Shown here: positions 49,858 to 60,905 of the stretch, one piece after another
How the letters are laid out: every line of letters starts with the position of its first letter
Numbering within the stretch: the stretch's first letter is position 1
Made by a program: the position numbers and the translations under genes
The notes under the pieces: model-generated
What the model saw: the letters and a program-made list of their open reading frames with translations, nothing else
Told to the model about the DNA's origin: nothing
The model's database searches: none
Assembly (NCBI RefSeq): GCF_900108945.1
Contig: NZ_FNYE01000043.1
Coordinates: forward strand, 1 to 61,817
Direction: 5' to 3'
Source of the DNA: Paraburkholderia diazotrophica
Lineage (GTDB): Bacteria; Pseudomonadota; Gammaproteobacteria; Burkholderiales; Burkholderiaceae
Length of the DNA: 61,817 bases

Positions 49858-49917
49858 CTATGAGCCAATGAAGCGTCGTGGAAACCCGCGAGAGACTGCG
49901 ATGTGCATTGCGTGCAT
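49858..49917 (-). CDS. Candidate 19-codon leader peptide upstream of the ABC exporter
   Basis: ATG at 49915-49917 with an excellent Shine-Dalgarno (AAGGGAGG, six-base spacer) opens a 19-codon frame ending in TAG at 49858-49860: MHAMHIAVSRGFPRRFIGS. It lies about 155 bp before the exporter start and downstream of an extended -10 sequence. It may be a regulatory upstream frame. The short length keeps confidence low. Confidence 0.35.
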   Translation of the reverse strand: MHAMHIAVSRGFPRRFIGS

Positions 49918-49972
49918 TGAACGCCTCCCTTGGGTGAATGAGTAGATTGAAGTACTGCGTCTGAGGTGCTCG

Positions 49973-49981
49973 ATTGTAGCA
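49973..49981 (-). promoter_or_regulatory. Extended -10 promoter element
   Basis: TGC-TACAAT on the minus strand (complement of 49973-49981) matches an extended -10 (TGn TATAAT-like, five of six). No good -35 is seen. It would drive the leader frame and ABC exporter. The rest of the 478-bp gap to 50180 holds a -10-like TACAAT on the plus strand (50111-50116) before the squalene synthase gene and nothing else recognised. Confidence 0.4.
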
Positions 49982-50180
49982 GGAAAGCTTGTGCAAAGTG
50001 ATCGCGGATTGCCTTGACCCGACGCTCAGTGATGGCTTTATGCGTGCTTCATCGAGCGTTTATCGACGGACACACGACCGGTTTTCAGGGCCCGAAGCCG
50101 GCGTGCCGGATACAATGCCGCAGCGCCGAAGCGTCCAGACTTTGCCCAAACCGCGACCCAACCTGATTCGACCTCAATAC

Positions 50181-51236
50181 ATGTCCAGTTCCACTCGGGC
50201 CTTTCTGCTCGGTCCGTTGCTCAAAGGGGTGTCCCGTTCGTTCTATCTGACGTTGCGCATTTTGCCCGCGGGCATGCGCGACCCGATCGGGCTTGCGTAT
50301 CTGCTCGCGCGCGCCGCCGACACGATCGCCGATACCGCGCTGATCCCGCCCGCGCAACGGCTCGAACTGCTCCTTGCATTGTGCGAGCAGGTCAACGGCG
50401 CGACCGATGACGGCGAACTCGCGCGCCGCCTCGCAAGCGAAGTGGCGAACCAGCAGACGCAGTCGGACGAAAAGGTGCTGCTCGAATCGATCGGGCCCGC
50501 GCTCGCTGTGCTGTCGCAGCTCGACGAGGCCGACCGCGCCGCCGTGCGCGAGATCGTCACGACGCTGACAACGGGTATGGAATTCGATCTGCGCACGTTC
50601 CCCGACGAGCGTTCGGGCCAGATCGCCGCGCTGCGCGAGTGGGACGAGCTGGATCGCTATACGTACCTCGTCGCGGGATGTGTCGGCGAATTCTGGACGA
50701 AGATGACGTACGCGCATCTGCCCGGCACGCTGAAGACGGACCCCGCGACGATGCTCGATCGCGGCGTGCGCTTCGGCAAGGCGTTGCAGATGACGAACGT
50801 GCTGCGCGATTGCGGCAAGGATCTGCGTATCGGGCGCTGCTATCTGCCGTCCTCGATGCTCAAGCGGTTCGGGCTGAGTCCGCAGCAACTGCTGGAAGCG
50901 CAGGCATCGGCGCGCGCGCAGCCGTTGATGCATGAGCTCGTGCGCAAGTCGCTCGGTCATTTCCGCGCGGCGCTCGATTACACGCTTGCGATTCCGCGTT
51001 TCTCGCTGCGCCTGCGGCTCGCATGCGTGTGGCCGATCGTGATTGGACTCGAAACGCTGCTGCTGCTCGTCGACAATGCGCACTGGCTCGATCCGGCGAA
51101 GGTATCGAAGATCCGGCGCAACCAGGTGTACGGGATCATCGCGCGTTCGCTGCCCGTTTCGCTGTCGGATGCGCTGCTGCGCCGGTGGATCGAAGGTTTG
51201 ATTGGCGCGATCGAAGCGCGCATCGACGTTCGCTGA
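50181..51236 (+). CDS. Squalene/phytoene synthase-family protein
   Basis: A 351-residue head-to-head prenyl synthase. The two Asp-rich motifs are DTIAD (47-51) and DCGKD within TNVLRDCGKDLRIGRCYLP. VSRSFYLTLRILP and YLVAGCVGEFWTKM are also family segments. A hydrophobic C-terminal stretch (ACVWPIVIGLETLLLLVDN) resembles the membrane anchor of eukaryote-type squalene synthases, so a one-enzyme squalene route feeding hopanoids is likely rather than HpnC/D/E. An earlier ATG at 50115 is possible, but it overlaps a -10-like TACAAT. No other isoprenoid gene is near. Confidence 0.87.
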   Translation: MSSSTRAFLLGPLLKGVSRSFYLTLRILPAGMRDPIGLAYLLARAADTIADTALIPPAQRLELLLALCEQVNGATDDGELARRLASEVANQQTQSDEKVLLESIGPALAVLSQLDEADRAAVREIVTTLTTGMEFDLRTFPDERSGQIAALREWDELDRYTYLVAGCVGEFWTKMTYAHLPGTLKTDPATMLDRGVRFGKALQMTNVLRDCGKDLRIGRCYLPSSMLKRFGLSPQQLLEAQASARAQPLMHELVRKSLGHFRAALDYTLAIPRFSLRLRLACVWPIVIGLETLLLLVDNAHWLDPAKVSKIRRNQVYGIIARSLPVSLSDALLRRWIEGLIGAIEARIDVR

Positions 51237-51336
51237 GCCACGCTCATTGCCGCTTCGCCTGGCTGTACGGCAATCGAAAGCCTATGATGAACGTCACACG
51301 ACTTGCAGCGAAGGGCGGCATCGGCCGCAATCGATC

Positions 51337-51675
51337 ATGACCGATATCGTCGACTGGCATGCTCATGTGTATTTCGATCAGGCGACGCGCGATGTCGCGT
51401 GGGCTCTGCGCGAAGCCATCGAGGCCCGCTTCGGCGGCAGGCTCGAAATGGGGCGTTTTCACGAGCGCCTCGTCGGTCCGCATCCGATGTGGTCGTATCA
51501 GCTCAAGTTCGGCCGCGAGCTTTTCGCGGAACTGTTCGAGTGGCTCACGCTCAATCATGGCGCGCTCGATGTCTTCATTCATCCGAACACAGGCAACGCG
51601 CTGCGCGATCATCGCGACGCGGCCGCGTGGATCGGGCGCTCTCATCGGTTGAATCTCGCCGCGCTGGGCGGATAG
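51337..51675 (+). CDS. DOPA 4,5-dioxygenase-family protein
   Basis: A 112-residue protein of the DOPA 4,5-dioxygenase family, whose plant and fungal members open the catechol ring of DOPA. The whole family signature is visible: DWHAHVYFD at the N terminus (His-x-His), RFHERLVGPHPMWSYQLKF in the middle and LDVFIHPNTGN toward the end, providing the conserved His set. The bacterial role is unknown. The ATG at 51337 overlaps no neighbour, and the Shine-Dalgarno is weak. Confidence 0.87.
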   Translation: MTDIVDWHAHVYFDQATRDVAWALREAIEARFGGRLEMGRFHERLVGPHPMWSYQLKFGRELFAELFEWLTLNHGALDVFIHPNTGNALRDHRDAAAWIGRSHRLNLAALGG

Positions 51676-51747
51676 CGCGCTGCGCCCGGCGCACGATTGC
51701 GCGTCGTTGCGCATCGTTTATGCACGCTCGCGCGCGGAGGTCTTGTC

Positions 51748-52479
51748 ATGACGATCACGAACGCACTGTCGGGCACCAGCGTCGATGAAGTATCGGATGG
51801 CATCTACCGGATCAACACGCCCGTCGTGTTCGAAGACGGTCCGGGCGGCTTCTCGTTCAACCAGTATCTGATCGTCGACGACGAGCCGCTGCTCTTTCAT
51901 ACGGGCCCGCGCAAGATGTTCGCGCTGGTGCGCGAGGCGGTGGCGTCCGTGATTCCGCCCGAACGGCTGCGTCACATCGCTTTTTCGCACGTCGAAGCGG
52001 ACGAGTGCGGATCGCTCAACGAATGGCTCGCGGTCGCGCCCGACGCGCAGCCGCTGTGCGGATCGATCGCCAAGCTGGTGTCCATCGACGATCTCGCCGA
52101 CCGTCCGGCGCGCGGCCTCGAAGACGGCGAGGCTGTCGAGCTCGGCAAGCACAAGGTGCGCTGGCTCGCGACGCCGCATCTGCCGCACGCATGGGAATGC
52201 GGGATGTTGATCGAAGAGACGACGCGCGCGCTGCTGTGCAGCGATCTCTTCACGCAACCGGGCAGCGATCATCCCCCCATCACGGGTTCCGACATCCTCG
52301 GTCCGTGCGAAGCGTTCCGGCGCAGCATGGACTACTACTCGCACACGAAACACGCCGACGCGATGCTCGAACGGCTCGCCGCGCTAGAGCCACGCATGCT
52401 CGCGTGCATGCACGGCAGCGCTTGGGAGGGCGACTGCGCATCGCTGGTTCGCGCGCTGGCGCAGTCGTTGCACGAGTAA
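51748..52479 (+). CDS. Metallo-beta-lactamase-fold protein, flavodiiron/ODP-like
   Basis: A 243-residue protein with GGAGG at 51736-51740 ahead of the ATG. It has the diiron-type motif H-x-E-x-D in FSHVEADECGSLNEW in place of the hydrolase HxHxDH, then TPHLPHAWECGMLI, CSDLFTQPGSDHPP and a final MHGSAW. This is the oxygen-binding diiron pattern of the ODP/flavodiiron group. There is no flavodoxin domain, so it may act with another redox partner or as an O2/NO sensor. It is separated by 72 bp from the DOPA dioxygenase-like gene. Confidence 0.87.
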   Translation: MTITNALSGTSVDEVSDGIYRINTPVVFEDGPGGFSFNQYLIVDDEPLLFHTGPRKMFALVREAVASVIPPERLRHIAFSHVEADECGSLNEWLAVAPDAQPLCGSIAKLVSIDDLADRPARGLEDGEAVELGKHKVRWLATPHLPHAWECGMLIEETTRALLCSDLFTQPGSDHPPITGSDILGPCEAFRRSMDYYSHTKHADAMLERLAALEPRMLACMHGSAWEGDCASLVRALAQSLHE

Positions 52480-52692
52480 GGCGCTGCTGCTCGAACTGGC
52501 GGCAGCGAGGACGCGAACCAGCGCAGCCGTCGATGAACGCCGATGCGCGCCGATGCGCATATGAGCGCCGCAGTGCAGCAAGACTTTTTCGCGCGGGCGT
52601 GTCGATTCGCGTTGCCGCCATTCGTCGTCAGATCAAGCGGACAGTTTTTGCCGCTACGCCTCTATGCCGCTCACACAGCAAGGACGACGACG

Positions 52693-53346
52693 ATGACCCT
52701 CAAGCTCTACGCACATCCGTTTTCTTCATACTGCCAGAAGGCGCTCACCGCGCTGTACGAGAACGGCACGCCGTTCGAGTACCGCCGCCTCGACGAACCC
52801 GGCGCGATGGACGAACTCGCCGCGCGCTGGCCGATCAGGCGCTTTCCGCTGCTCGTCGACGATGACCGCACGATTGTCGAGGCGACCGTGATCATCGAGC
52901 ATCTCGGGCTGTTTCATCCCGGCCCCGTGCAACTGATACCGGACGATCCGCGCGCCGCGCTCGAAGTGCGCTTCATGGACCGCTTCTTCGACAATTACGT
53001 CTCGACACCACAGCAAAAGATCGTCTTCGACAGCTTGCGCAGCGAAGGCGAGCGCGACGCGCGCGGCGTCGCCGATGCGCGCGCGCAGCTCGAAACCGCG
53101 TATGCGTGGCTCGACAAAGCGATGCGAAATCGCGAGTGGGCCGCGGGCGAGCATTTCAGTCTCGCCGATTGCGCCGCCGCGCCGTTCCTGTTCTACGCCG
53201 ACTGGACGCACCGTATCGACCCGAAGTTCGAGCACGTGATCGCGTACCGCCAGCGCCTGCTGAAACGCCCGTCGTTTGCGCGTGCCGTCGACGAAGCGCG
53301 GCCTTATCGGCACTTCTTTCCGCTCGGCGCGCCAGATCGCGACTGA
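52693..53346 (+). CDS. Glutathione S-transferase family protein
   Basis: A 217-residue protein. The thioredoxin-like N-terminal domain begins KLYAHPFSSYCQKALTALYE (Ser/Cys at the catalytic position, C14), with the cis-Pro in FPLLVDD and EATVIIEHL. The helical C-terminal domain begins near 90 and includes EHFSLADCAAAPFLFY (the N-capping Asp). Glutathione-binding residues appear intact. The substrate is unknown. Shine-Dalgarno AAGGA is eight bases upstream. Confidence 0.92.
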   Translation: MTLKLYAHPFSSYCQKALTALYENGTPFEYRRLDEPGAMDELAARWPIRRFPLLVDDDRTIVEATVIIEHLGLFHPGPVQLIPDDPRAALEVRFMDRFFDNYVSTPQQKIVFDSLRSEGERDARGVADARAQLETAYAWLDKAMRNREWAAGEHFSLADCAAAPFLFYADWTHRIDPKFEHVIAYRQRLLKRPSFARAVDEARPYRHFFPLGAPDRD

Positions 53347-53419
53347 CTTCGATGCATCTTCAGCGGCTGCCCTGCGCATCGGGCAGCCTGTTTCCATGTT
53401 GCTTCAATGGAGGCCGACC

Positions 53420-54130
53420 ATGTCTTCTGCATCTTCTCTCGTGCCCGCCGCCGAGCTGGTGAAGCGCAACGGCAGGCACTATCCGAACGAAAGCGTCGAG
53501 TATCGGCACGCGCGCGACGCGCTGCTCGCCGAGGAAATCGAACTGCGCCGCCATATCGAACGCGTCGCCGGGCAGCGTCGCACATTGCCGCCGGGCGGCG
53601 AAGTGACGGGCGATTACCGTTTCGTCGGCGAAGCAGGGCCTGTCGATTTCGCGGGACTCTTCGGCGACAAGGAAACGCTCGTCATCTACAGCTACATGTT
53701 CGGTCCGCAGCGCGAGCGGCCGTGTCCAATGTGCACGTCGCTGCTGGGCGCATGGGACGGCGAGGCGCGCGACATCGCGCAGCGCATCGCGCTGGCCGTC
53801 GTCGCGCGTTCGCCGATCGAGCGGCTCGTCGCGTTCAAGAAGGAGCGCGGCTGGCGCGATCTGAAGCTGTATTCGGACGTCAACGGCGAGTACAGCCGCG
53901 ACTTCGGCGCGATCGGCAGCGATGGCGGCGACGAGCCGGCGTTCCAGGTGTTCACGCGCCGGGACGGCACGATCCGGCATTTCTACGCGGCCGAGATGGG
54001 CTTCCCGACGGCGGACCCGGGCCAGGACCCGCGCGGCGCGCCGGATCTGATGCCGATGTGGACGATATTCGACATGACGCCGGAAGGGCGCGATCCGAAC
54101 TGGTATCCGAAGCTCGATTACGCGAGGTGA
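53420..54130 (+). CDS. DUF899-family thioredoxin-like protein
   Basis: A 236-residue member of the DUF899 (AhpC/TSA-like) family. The start at 53420 is set by GGAGG six bases upstream. Family segments: ELLREEIELRRHIERVAGQRR-type N terminus (residues about 36-57 here), GLFGDKETLVIYSYMFGP, ERPCPMCTSLLGAWDG with the CxxC, and HFYAAEMGF. The CxxC pair suggests a thiol role, but the family has no proven reaction. It lies 73 bp after the GST gene. Confidence 0.87.
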   Translation: MSSASSLVPAAELVKRNGRHYPNESVEYRHARDALLAEEIELRRHIERVAGQRRTLPPGGEVTGDYRFVGEAGPVDFAGLFGDKETLVIYSYMFGPQRERPCPMCTSLLGAWDGEARDIAQRIALAVVARSPIERLVAFKKERGWRDLKLYSDVNGEYSRDFGAIGSDGGDEPAFQVFTRRDGTIRHFYAAEMGFPTADPGQDPRGAPDLMPMWTIFDMTPEGRDPNWYPKLDYAR

Positions 54131-54226
54131 ATGGCGGGCGATGCGGCGGTTGTGGTCGATCGAGCGCGAGCGCGGTCGCGCCGGCTGGGCGCGGGCCTGC
54201 GTTGGTCTGCAGTCTCGCGTGGAACG

Positions 54227-54592
54227 TCAGTCCGCGATACGGCGGTCGGCGAGCGCGCGTTCGCAGTCGCCGAGCACGGCGATCACGAGGCGCGCCTGCG
54301 AATCGAGCTCATCGGTATCGAGGATTTCTTCGACGGCGTCGCGCGCCCAGTCGGCTTCCACGAACGACGCGTGCCGCTGCGCGATGTCGAGAGCGATGGC
54401 CGACAGCTTCGCGATGCACAGCCAGTCCGCTGTTCGGTTATGCCTGTCGAGCCACTTGTGCGCGGCCTCCACGTGAAAAGCCGGCGAGGGCCAGGCTTCG
54501 TTCAGATACCAGGCACCGAGGCTCCCGCATGTGAGCCAGCAAAGCAGCTCGATGCGGTCGCGTTGGCTCAGAAGATGGCGTACATCACTCAT
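54227..54592 (-). CDS. Hypothetical protein (121 residues)
   Basis: A 121-residue all-helical-looking protein from the ATG at 54592: MSDVRHLLSQRDRIELLCW at the start, then EAAHKWLDRHNRTADWLC and LAIAVLGDCERAL-like helices. It contains no membrane segment or known motif. The longer frame upstream has no ribosome-binding site. A gap of 228 bp to the next gene shows nothing definite. Confidence 0.55.
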   Translation of the reverse strand: MSDVRHLLSQRDRIELLCWLTCGSLGAWYLNEAWPSPAFHVEAAHKWLDRHNRTADWLCIAKLSAIALDIAQRHASFVEADWARDAVEEILDTDELDSQARLVIAVLGDCERALADRRIAD

Positions 54593-54820
54593 GGCGACGC
54601 TCGCGAAGGTAACGGATATGACGTGAGTTCCGCGTAGCAAAGCTCGAACCCGTGTGTGTACGACAATATCACGAGGTTGTGCCGTGCACGACAGGGTTTA
54701 ACCGGATGTGTGCCTTCTCGCGTGCGTCCGAACGTGTGCTGGCCGACGATCGCGGGCGCTTTGCGATGCCCTCCATGGCAAATGCGCGGACGCAATGCAG
54801 CGCGAAGCACGATGCGGCCG

Positions 54821-55981
54821 TCAGCGCGAACAGGCGTCGGGCGGATGGGCGGAATCGCCTGGCTCGCCCGGATCGTCGAGCGTGATCATCTGGCCGTGAT
54901 GCAGGACCGTGAACGCGTCGTCGGGCAGGCCGGCTTCGTGGGTCGCTTCGACGAGTTTTTTCGGCGGCTCGTCCAGCGGCTCGTCGGTCAGCTCGAACGT
55001 GCCCCAGTGAATGCCGATGGCCTTTTTTGCATGCACGTCCCCGAAAACCTGCACGGCCTGCTGCGGATCGAGGTGCGGCGGACCCATGAACCAGCGCGGC
55101 GCATACGAGCCGATCGGAAGCAGCGCGAGGTCGAAACAGCCGAACGCCGCGCCGATCCGCTTCGCGTCATCGGAATAGCCGGTGTCTCCCGCGAAATACA
55201 GCGAGTACGGATGCGCGGCGCCGTCGGGCGTCTTCACGACCCAGCCGCCCCATAGTGTCTCGTTGCGATCGGTGAGCGTGCGCGCGGACCAGTGCGTCGC
55301 GGGCACGAACCAGAAGTGGAGGCCCGCCGCGTCTGTTTCATCGCCCCAGTCGAGCTCGCGCGCGTTCGTGATGCCCTTTTTCGCGAGCCAGTCCTTGATG
55401 CCGAGCGGCACGAGAAAGAGAGGCGGGCCGCCGGGCTGTCCGTTCAGTGCTTCGACGCTCGCCGTATCCAGATGGTCGTAGTGGCTGTGCGAGATCAGCA
55501 CGGCGTCGATGTGCGGCAACTGGTCGAGCGTCAAGCCGGGCGGCACGCGCCGCTTCGGTCCGAGGAAAGTGAACGGCGACGCGCGCTCTGAGAACATGGG
55601 GTCGGTCAGGATGTTGGCGCCGCCGATCTGTAGCAGCGTGCTCGCGTGGCCGATCCACGTCATCGTGTTTTCGCTGCGGTTCGCCTTGATCCATTCGACG
55701 TCGGGATGATCGACGGGAAACGCGTAGCCGTTCGCGGGCGGCGGAGGCAAGCCATGGATCAGACGGTTCCAGCGCCACTTCCAGAACGAGCCGCGCACGA
55801 GCGGCCCGTCGTTGTTCTCGAAGCCGTGCTCCGTGCGCGGCGCGTGATGGATGTCCGCTGAGGCGAGGCGCTCCGGCGAAGGCTCGGGCTCCTGCGCGCC
55901 GGCGACGCAAGACGCCGTCGCCAGATGCACGGCGAGGGCGGCGCACAGCAACGGCAGGCGAAACGGGCGTGGCATCGTCAA
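54821..55981 (-). CDS. Exported metallo-beta-lactamase-fold hydrolase, NAPE-PLD-like
   Basis: A 386-residue protein with an N-terminal signal sequence (about 8-30, LPLLCAALAVHLATASCVAGA). The catalytic domain has MTWIGHASTLLQI, TDPMFSERASPFTFLGPKRR, the HxHxDH motif in SHSHYDHLD, WSARTLTDRNETLWGGW, FAGDTGYS and IHWGTFELTDEPLDEP. It is a paralogue of the cytoplasmic protein at 15134-16282 and of the same NAPE-PLD-like branch. A lipoprotein-type Cys (TASC) is present but the lipobox is imperfect. The 440-bp gap to the right shows no gene. Confidence 0.87.
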   Translation of the reverse strand: MTMPRPFRLPLLCAALAVHLATASCVAGAQEPEPSPERLASADIHHAPRTEHGFENNDGPLVRGSFWKWRWNRLIHGLPPPPANGYAFPVDHPDVEWIKANRSENTMTWIGHASTLLQIGGANILTDPMFSERASPFTFLGPKRRVPPGLTLDQLPHIDAVLISHSHYDHLDTASVEALNGQPGGPPLFLVPLGIKDWLAKKGITNARELDWGDETDAAGLHFWFVPATHWSARTLTDRNETLWGGWVVKTPDGAAHPYSLYFAGDTGYSDDAKRIGAAFGCFDLALLPIGSYAPRWFMGPPHLDPQQAVQVFGDVHAKKAIGIHWGTFELTDEPLDEPPKKLVEATHEAGLPDDAFTVLHHGQMITLDDPGEPGDSAHPPDACSR

Positions 55982-56421
55982 TGGCTAAATGGGCGCCAAA
56001 CGGTCGAACGGCGCAAGCCGGGCAGTGGACGGTGCGTCAGTGTAGACGGACACTGTTTTCTTCGCCGAAGCGACGGCAACGTCTTTGGCGTGGACGGCTG
56101 CAATCCGCTTCATCGGCTCGCCATATCCGGCGAGCAAGGTTGAATTCCGGGCCGAAGCGCCGGCACTCGTCGGGTGCATCGAACGGCGCATGCACCGGAA
56201 AAATTGTGCCGGCAGCGGAATGCAGATATGAAGTGAAATGCCGCTCGTGATCGAAAAAGGGCGCGAAACGGCTCAAATCGTGCAATTTTCTTCCGAAAGC
56301 CCGTCCCGACTGGCCCGATTCAAACCGTCAAAATTGAAAATAAGGCAAAATTCGGGGCATTCGCGTCGGCCCTGGCACTGCCGGCGGCATTTCCCAACCT
56401 TTCTCGACCGAGAGCAAAGCG
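55982..56421. other. 440-bp gap upstream of icd
   Basis: No gene recognised. The stretch 56320-56360 is AT-rich (AAACCGTCAAAATTGAAAAT, then AAGGCAAAATTC) and is the probable icd promoter region, but a spaced -35/-10 pair cannot be given with confidence. Confidence 0.4.
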
Positions 56422-58665
<2,244 letters not shown>

Positions 58666-58691
58666 GGCGTCGCAGCGTAGCGCTGTGAACG

Positions 58692-58725
58692 AAGCCCGCG
58701 CATTTTCGGTGCGCGGGCTTTTTTT
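58692..58725 (+). terminator. Rho-independent terminator after icd
   Basis: AAGCCCGCGCA (58692-58702) pairs with TGCGCGGGCTT (58710-58720) around TTTTCGG and is followed by a run of T. It lies 27 bp after the stop and is the clearest terminator of the window. Confidence 0.88.
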
Positions 58726-58772
58726 AAAGAAGCACCGCCTAAGCGGATCTGTTCACCAGGGTGCGTTTAAGC

Positions 58773-60020
58773 CTACCAGGTTCTTTTCTTTAACGTATAG
58801 GCATAAAGCCCGTACTGCGTATTTGTCGCGGCGTCGAAATAGACACCCTGCGTGATACCGTCATCAGTTTCGGCCCACGACTTACCGTAGTCCTTGCTTG
58901 CCAGCGTCATATCGTGTGGTGCGCCTTCTCCTGTCGCGTCCGTCGCATAAACGAGCAATACTCCCCGCTTCCCTACGCTGAGACCATCCAGTGTCAAACG
59001 TGCGTCGAACGTATTTCGTTGTTCGACTGCGGCTGGATTTCCGCGATTGGTCCATGTCGAAATTGCACCTGTTCGATGTCCGTTATCGTTCCGGTCGTTC
59101 CAGTTGCGCGGCAATCCTAGGCGTGAAAGGGCATAGATCGAATAGGTGTAATCCGGTTGTGTCTGCTCAGATTCAAGGGACACCACAACCTGACCGGGTA
59201 GCACAATGTCCCGCTCAAAAGTCTCGCTATCCCACTTCAGCTTTTCGATGACGCTCGATTGCCGGATTTCGCCCAATTGCGTCACGTAGCTGGCAACGCG
59301 CAACGTACCGTCCGAACCCAGATTCACACCGTCGAAAGTCTTTCGTGGCTCGCGGTCGTCGGTGGCGAAATAGGGGACCTTGATTTCTTTCCATGAATGG
59401 CCACCGTCCGCTGTGCGCCATACGCGTGGCCCCCAGCCTACTGCATAGCCGCGCTCCGGATCGAGGAACATCAGTTGCCCGATGTTCTGATTCTCGGGCC
59501 ATTTGAGCTGGGTCCAGTTCTTTCCGCCGTCGCGCGAGCGCCAAAGCTTCGTGACATGCGGCGCAGGTCCTTTTTCATGATCAGCACGTTTGTAATCCAT
59601 CCAGTCCGTACTGATGTATTGCGTGCTCCAGTCCTTTGAGTACCACCACGACGCATCCTGCCCGGGCTGCTGGAAATAGCGAGTCAGGCCACCGTCAATC
59701 GTGCCTCGAAAGAAGCCGACTGTAGATCGATTGAGCCGCTCACTCGAATTATTCATCCATGCTTCTGTAGGCTCCGCGACCTGCGGGTCCTTCAGTTGTT
59801 CGACCGGCTTGAACGTGATTACCGGGTCCGCGATTTTGAGACTGATGACTTCATTCCCGCTTATCCGGCAGTCGCCGCCCCCATACGGTTTGTCATTCCT
59901 CATGAATGTCGTTGAAATGGTCTTCCAGCCTGGTGTTGTCATGTTGCGATATCCGCAAGTTGCGACGGCTACTACCAACAGGCCGCCCACGATTAAAGTC
60001 CTGCGCTTAAGCATTCGCAT
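58773..60020 (-). CDS. Candidate immunity protein with Asp-box beta-propeller, membrane-anchored
   Basis: A 415-residue protein with an N-terminal hydrophobic segment (about 8-22, TLIVGGLLVVAVATC) that ends in Cys, a near-lipobox. Three Asp-box repeats (SRDGGKNWTQL, TADGGHSWKEI, SKDYGKSWAET) indicate a sialidase-like/YCF48-type beta-propeller in the periplasm. Its start is one base after the stop of the effector candidate. GC is visibly lower than in the rest of the window. Position after vgrG and effector, plus periplasmic placement, suggests an immunity lipoprotein; proteins of this kind occur as type VI immunity factors (Tli3-like from memory, not verified). Confidence 0.65.
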   Translation of the reverse strand: MRMLKRRTLIVGGLLVVAVATCGYRNMTTPGWKTISTTFMRNDKPYGGGDCRISGNEVISLKIADPVITFKPVEQLKDPQVAEPTEAWMNNSSERLNRSTVGFFRGTIDGGLTRYFQQPGQDASWWYSKDWSTQYISTDWMDYKRADHEKGPAPHVTKLWRSRDGGKNWTQLKWPENQNIGQLMFLDPERGYAVGWGPRVWRTADGGHSWKEIKVPYFATDDREPRKTFDGVNLGSDGTLRVASYVTQLGEIRQSSVIEKLKWDSETFERDIVLPGQVVVSLESEQTQPDYTYSIYALSRLGLPRNWNDRNDNGHRTGAISTWTNRGNPAAVEQRNTFDARLTLDGLSVGKRGVLLVYATDATGEGAPHDMTLASKDYGKSWAETDDGITQGVYFDAATNTQYGLYAYTLKKRTW

Positions 60021-60021
60021 T

Positions 60022-60903
60022 TCACTTCGCGTCCATCAGACGGCCGAGTATCTTGCTCACCGGATCGTCAACATCTATCTTTGTGCTATCCCAAGCGTCG
60101 CCGAGGGTCTTGCTGGCAACAACTTTTCCGCTATCCCATACCTGCTGGTAGGTTCGCGGATCCGCCCATTCCTCCAGAGCCGGGCCTCCCATGATCTTGA
60201 GCATGTCGCCAATCTGCAGGTCCGACAGTCCGCCGTCCAGGTACGCAAGCGGGTGCGTCTCGAACGCGAAGGTCTTGAACGTTTCGCTATCCAGTTCGAG
60301 CTGATACCGTGTGACCACCATACTGAAACTTCCATTACCGGGCTTGGCACTACTGATCTTGATGACTTTTCCCTGCATATTTTGATTAAGTCCATCTTCC
60401 ATGTTTTTTTGCAGATACCACTTTGCGCTGCGAAGCCATGCCTGCCCCGCGGGGCTCAGTGTCGGGTATAGCTTCGCGCCGTAGTTCGAACAATAGAAAT
60501 AGCCGTAACTCAGGTAGTACGAGGGCGGCTTATGCCCGCAGCCGATATGCCGCATCATGAAGTTGCTGTGCCTCGACCAGTCGGAAGCGGTGCATTCCGG
60601 CTGGATCAGCGTCTGGCGCTCATGCAGCAGACGCGCAGTGACTTCCTTGTCCGTCCACGGGTCCCAGGAAGTTGCAAAGGCTTTGACAGTCGCCCACGCG
60701 CTTCCTGCCGTGACCTTAGTGACGGTATCAAGGTATTCGCAATGCAGCGGCCTGTAGTAATACTCGCAGCGACCGATAATCGAGTCCGCTGCCGGTGGAA
60801 CCTGAACATCGCAGGCGGTCCGTTCCACTCTTGCACGCTTCGTGTACGACCTGGGCGTCATATACGATTCCGCGTAACCCACTATTCTGTCGTCATCTGC
60901 CAT
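60022..60903 (-). CDS. Candidate type VI secretion effector (unrecognised)
   Basis: A 293-residue protein without signal peptide or membrane segment. It has six cysteines (31, 46, 55, 104, 122, 138), all in the first half, and a His-rich middle (HERQTLIQPEC, RHSNFMMRHIGCGH), which could form disulfides in the periplasm or bind metal. The second half has the segment FAFETHPLAYLDGGLSDLQ. It starts two bases after vgrG and ends one base before the immunity candidate. The arrangement is typical of a VgrG cargo effector. GC is near 50 percent, well below the neighbours. No catalytic class can be assigned. Confidence 0.65.
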   Translation of the reverse strand: MADDDRIVGYAESYMTPRSYTKRARVERTACDVQVPPAADSIIGRCEYYYRPLHCEYLDTVTKVTAGSAWATVKAFATSWDPWTDKEVTARLLHERQTLIQPECTASDWSRHSNFMMRHIGCGHKPPSYYLSYGYFYCSNYGAKLYPTLSPAGQAWLRSAKWYLQKNMEDGLNQNMQGKVIKISSAKPGNGSFSMVVTRYQLELDSETFKTFAFETHPLAYLDGGLSDLQIGDMLKIMGGPALEEWADPRTYQQVWDSGKVVASKTLGDAWDSTKIDVDDPVSKILGRLMDAK

Positions 60904-60905
60904 AT

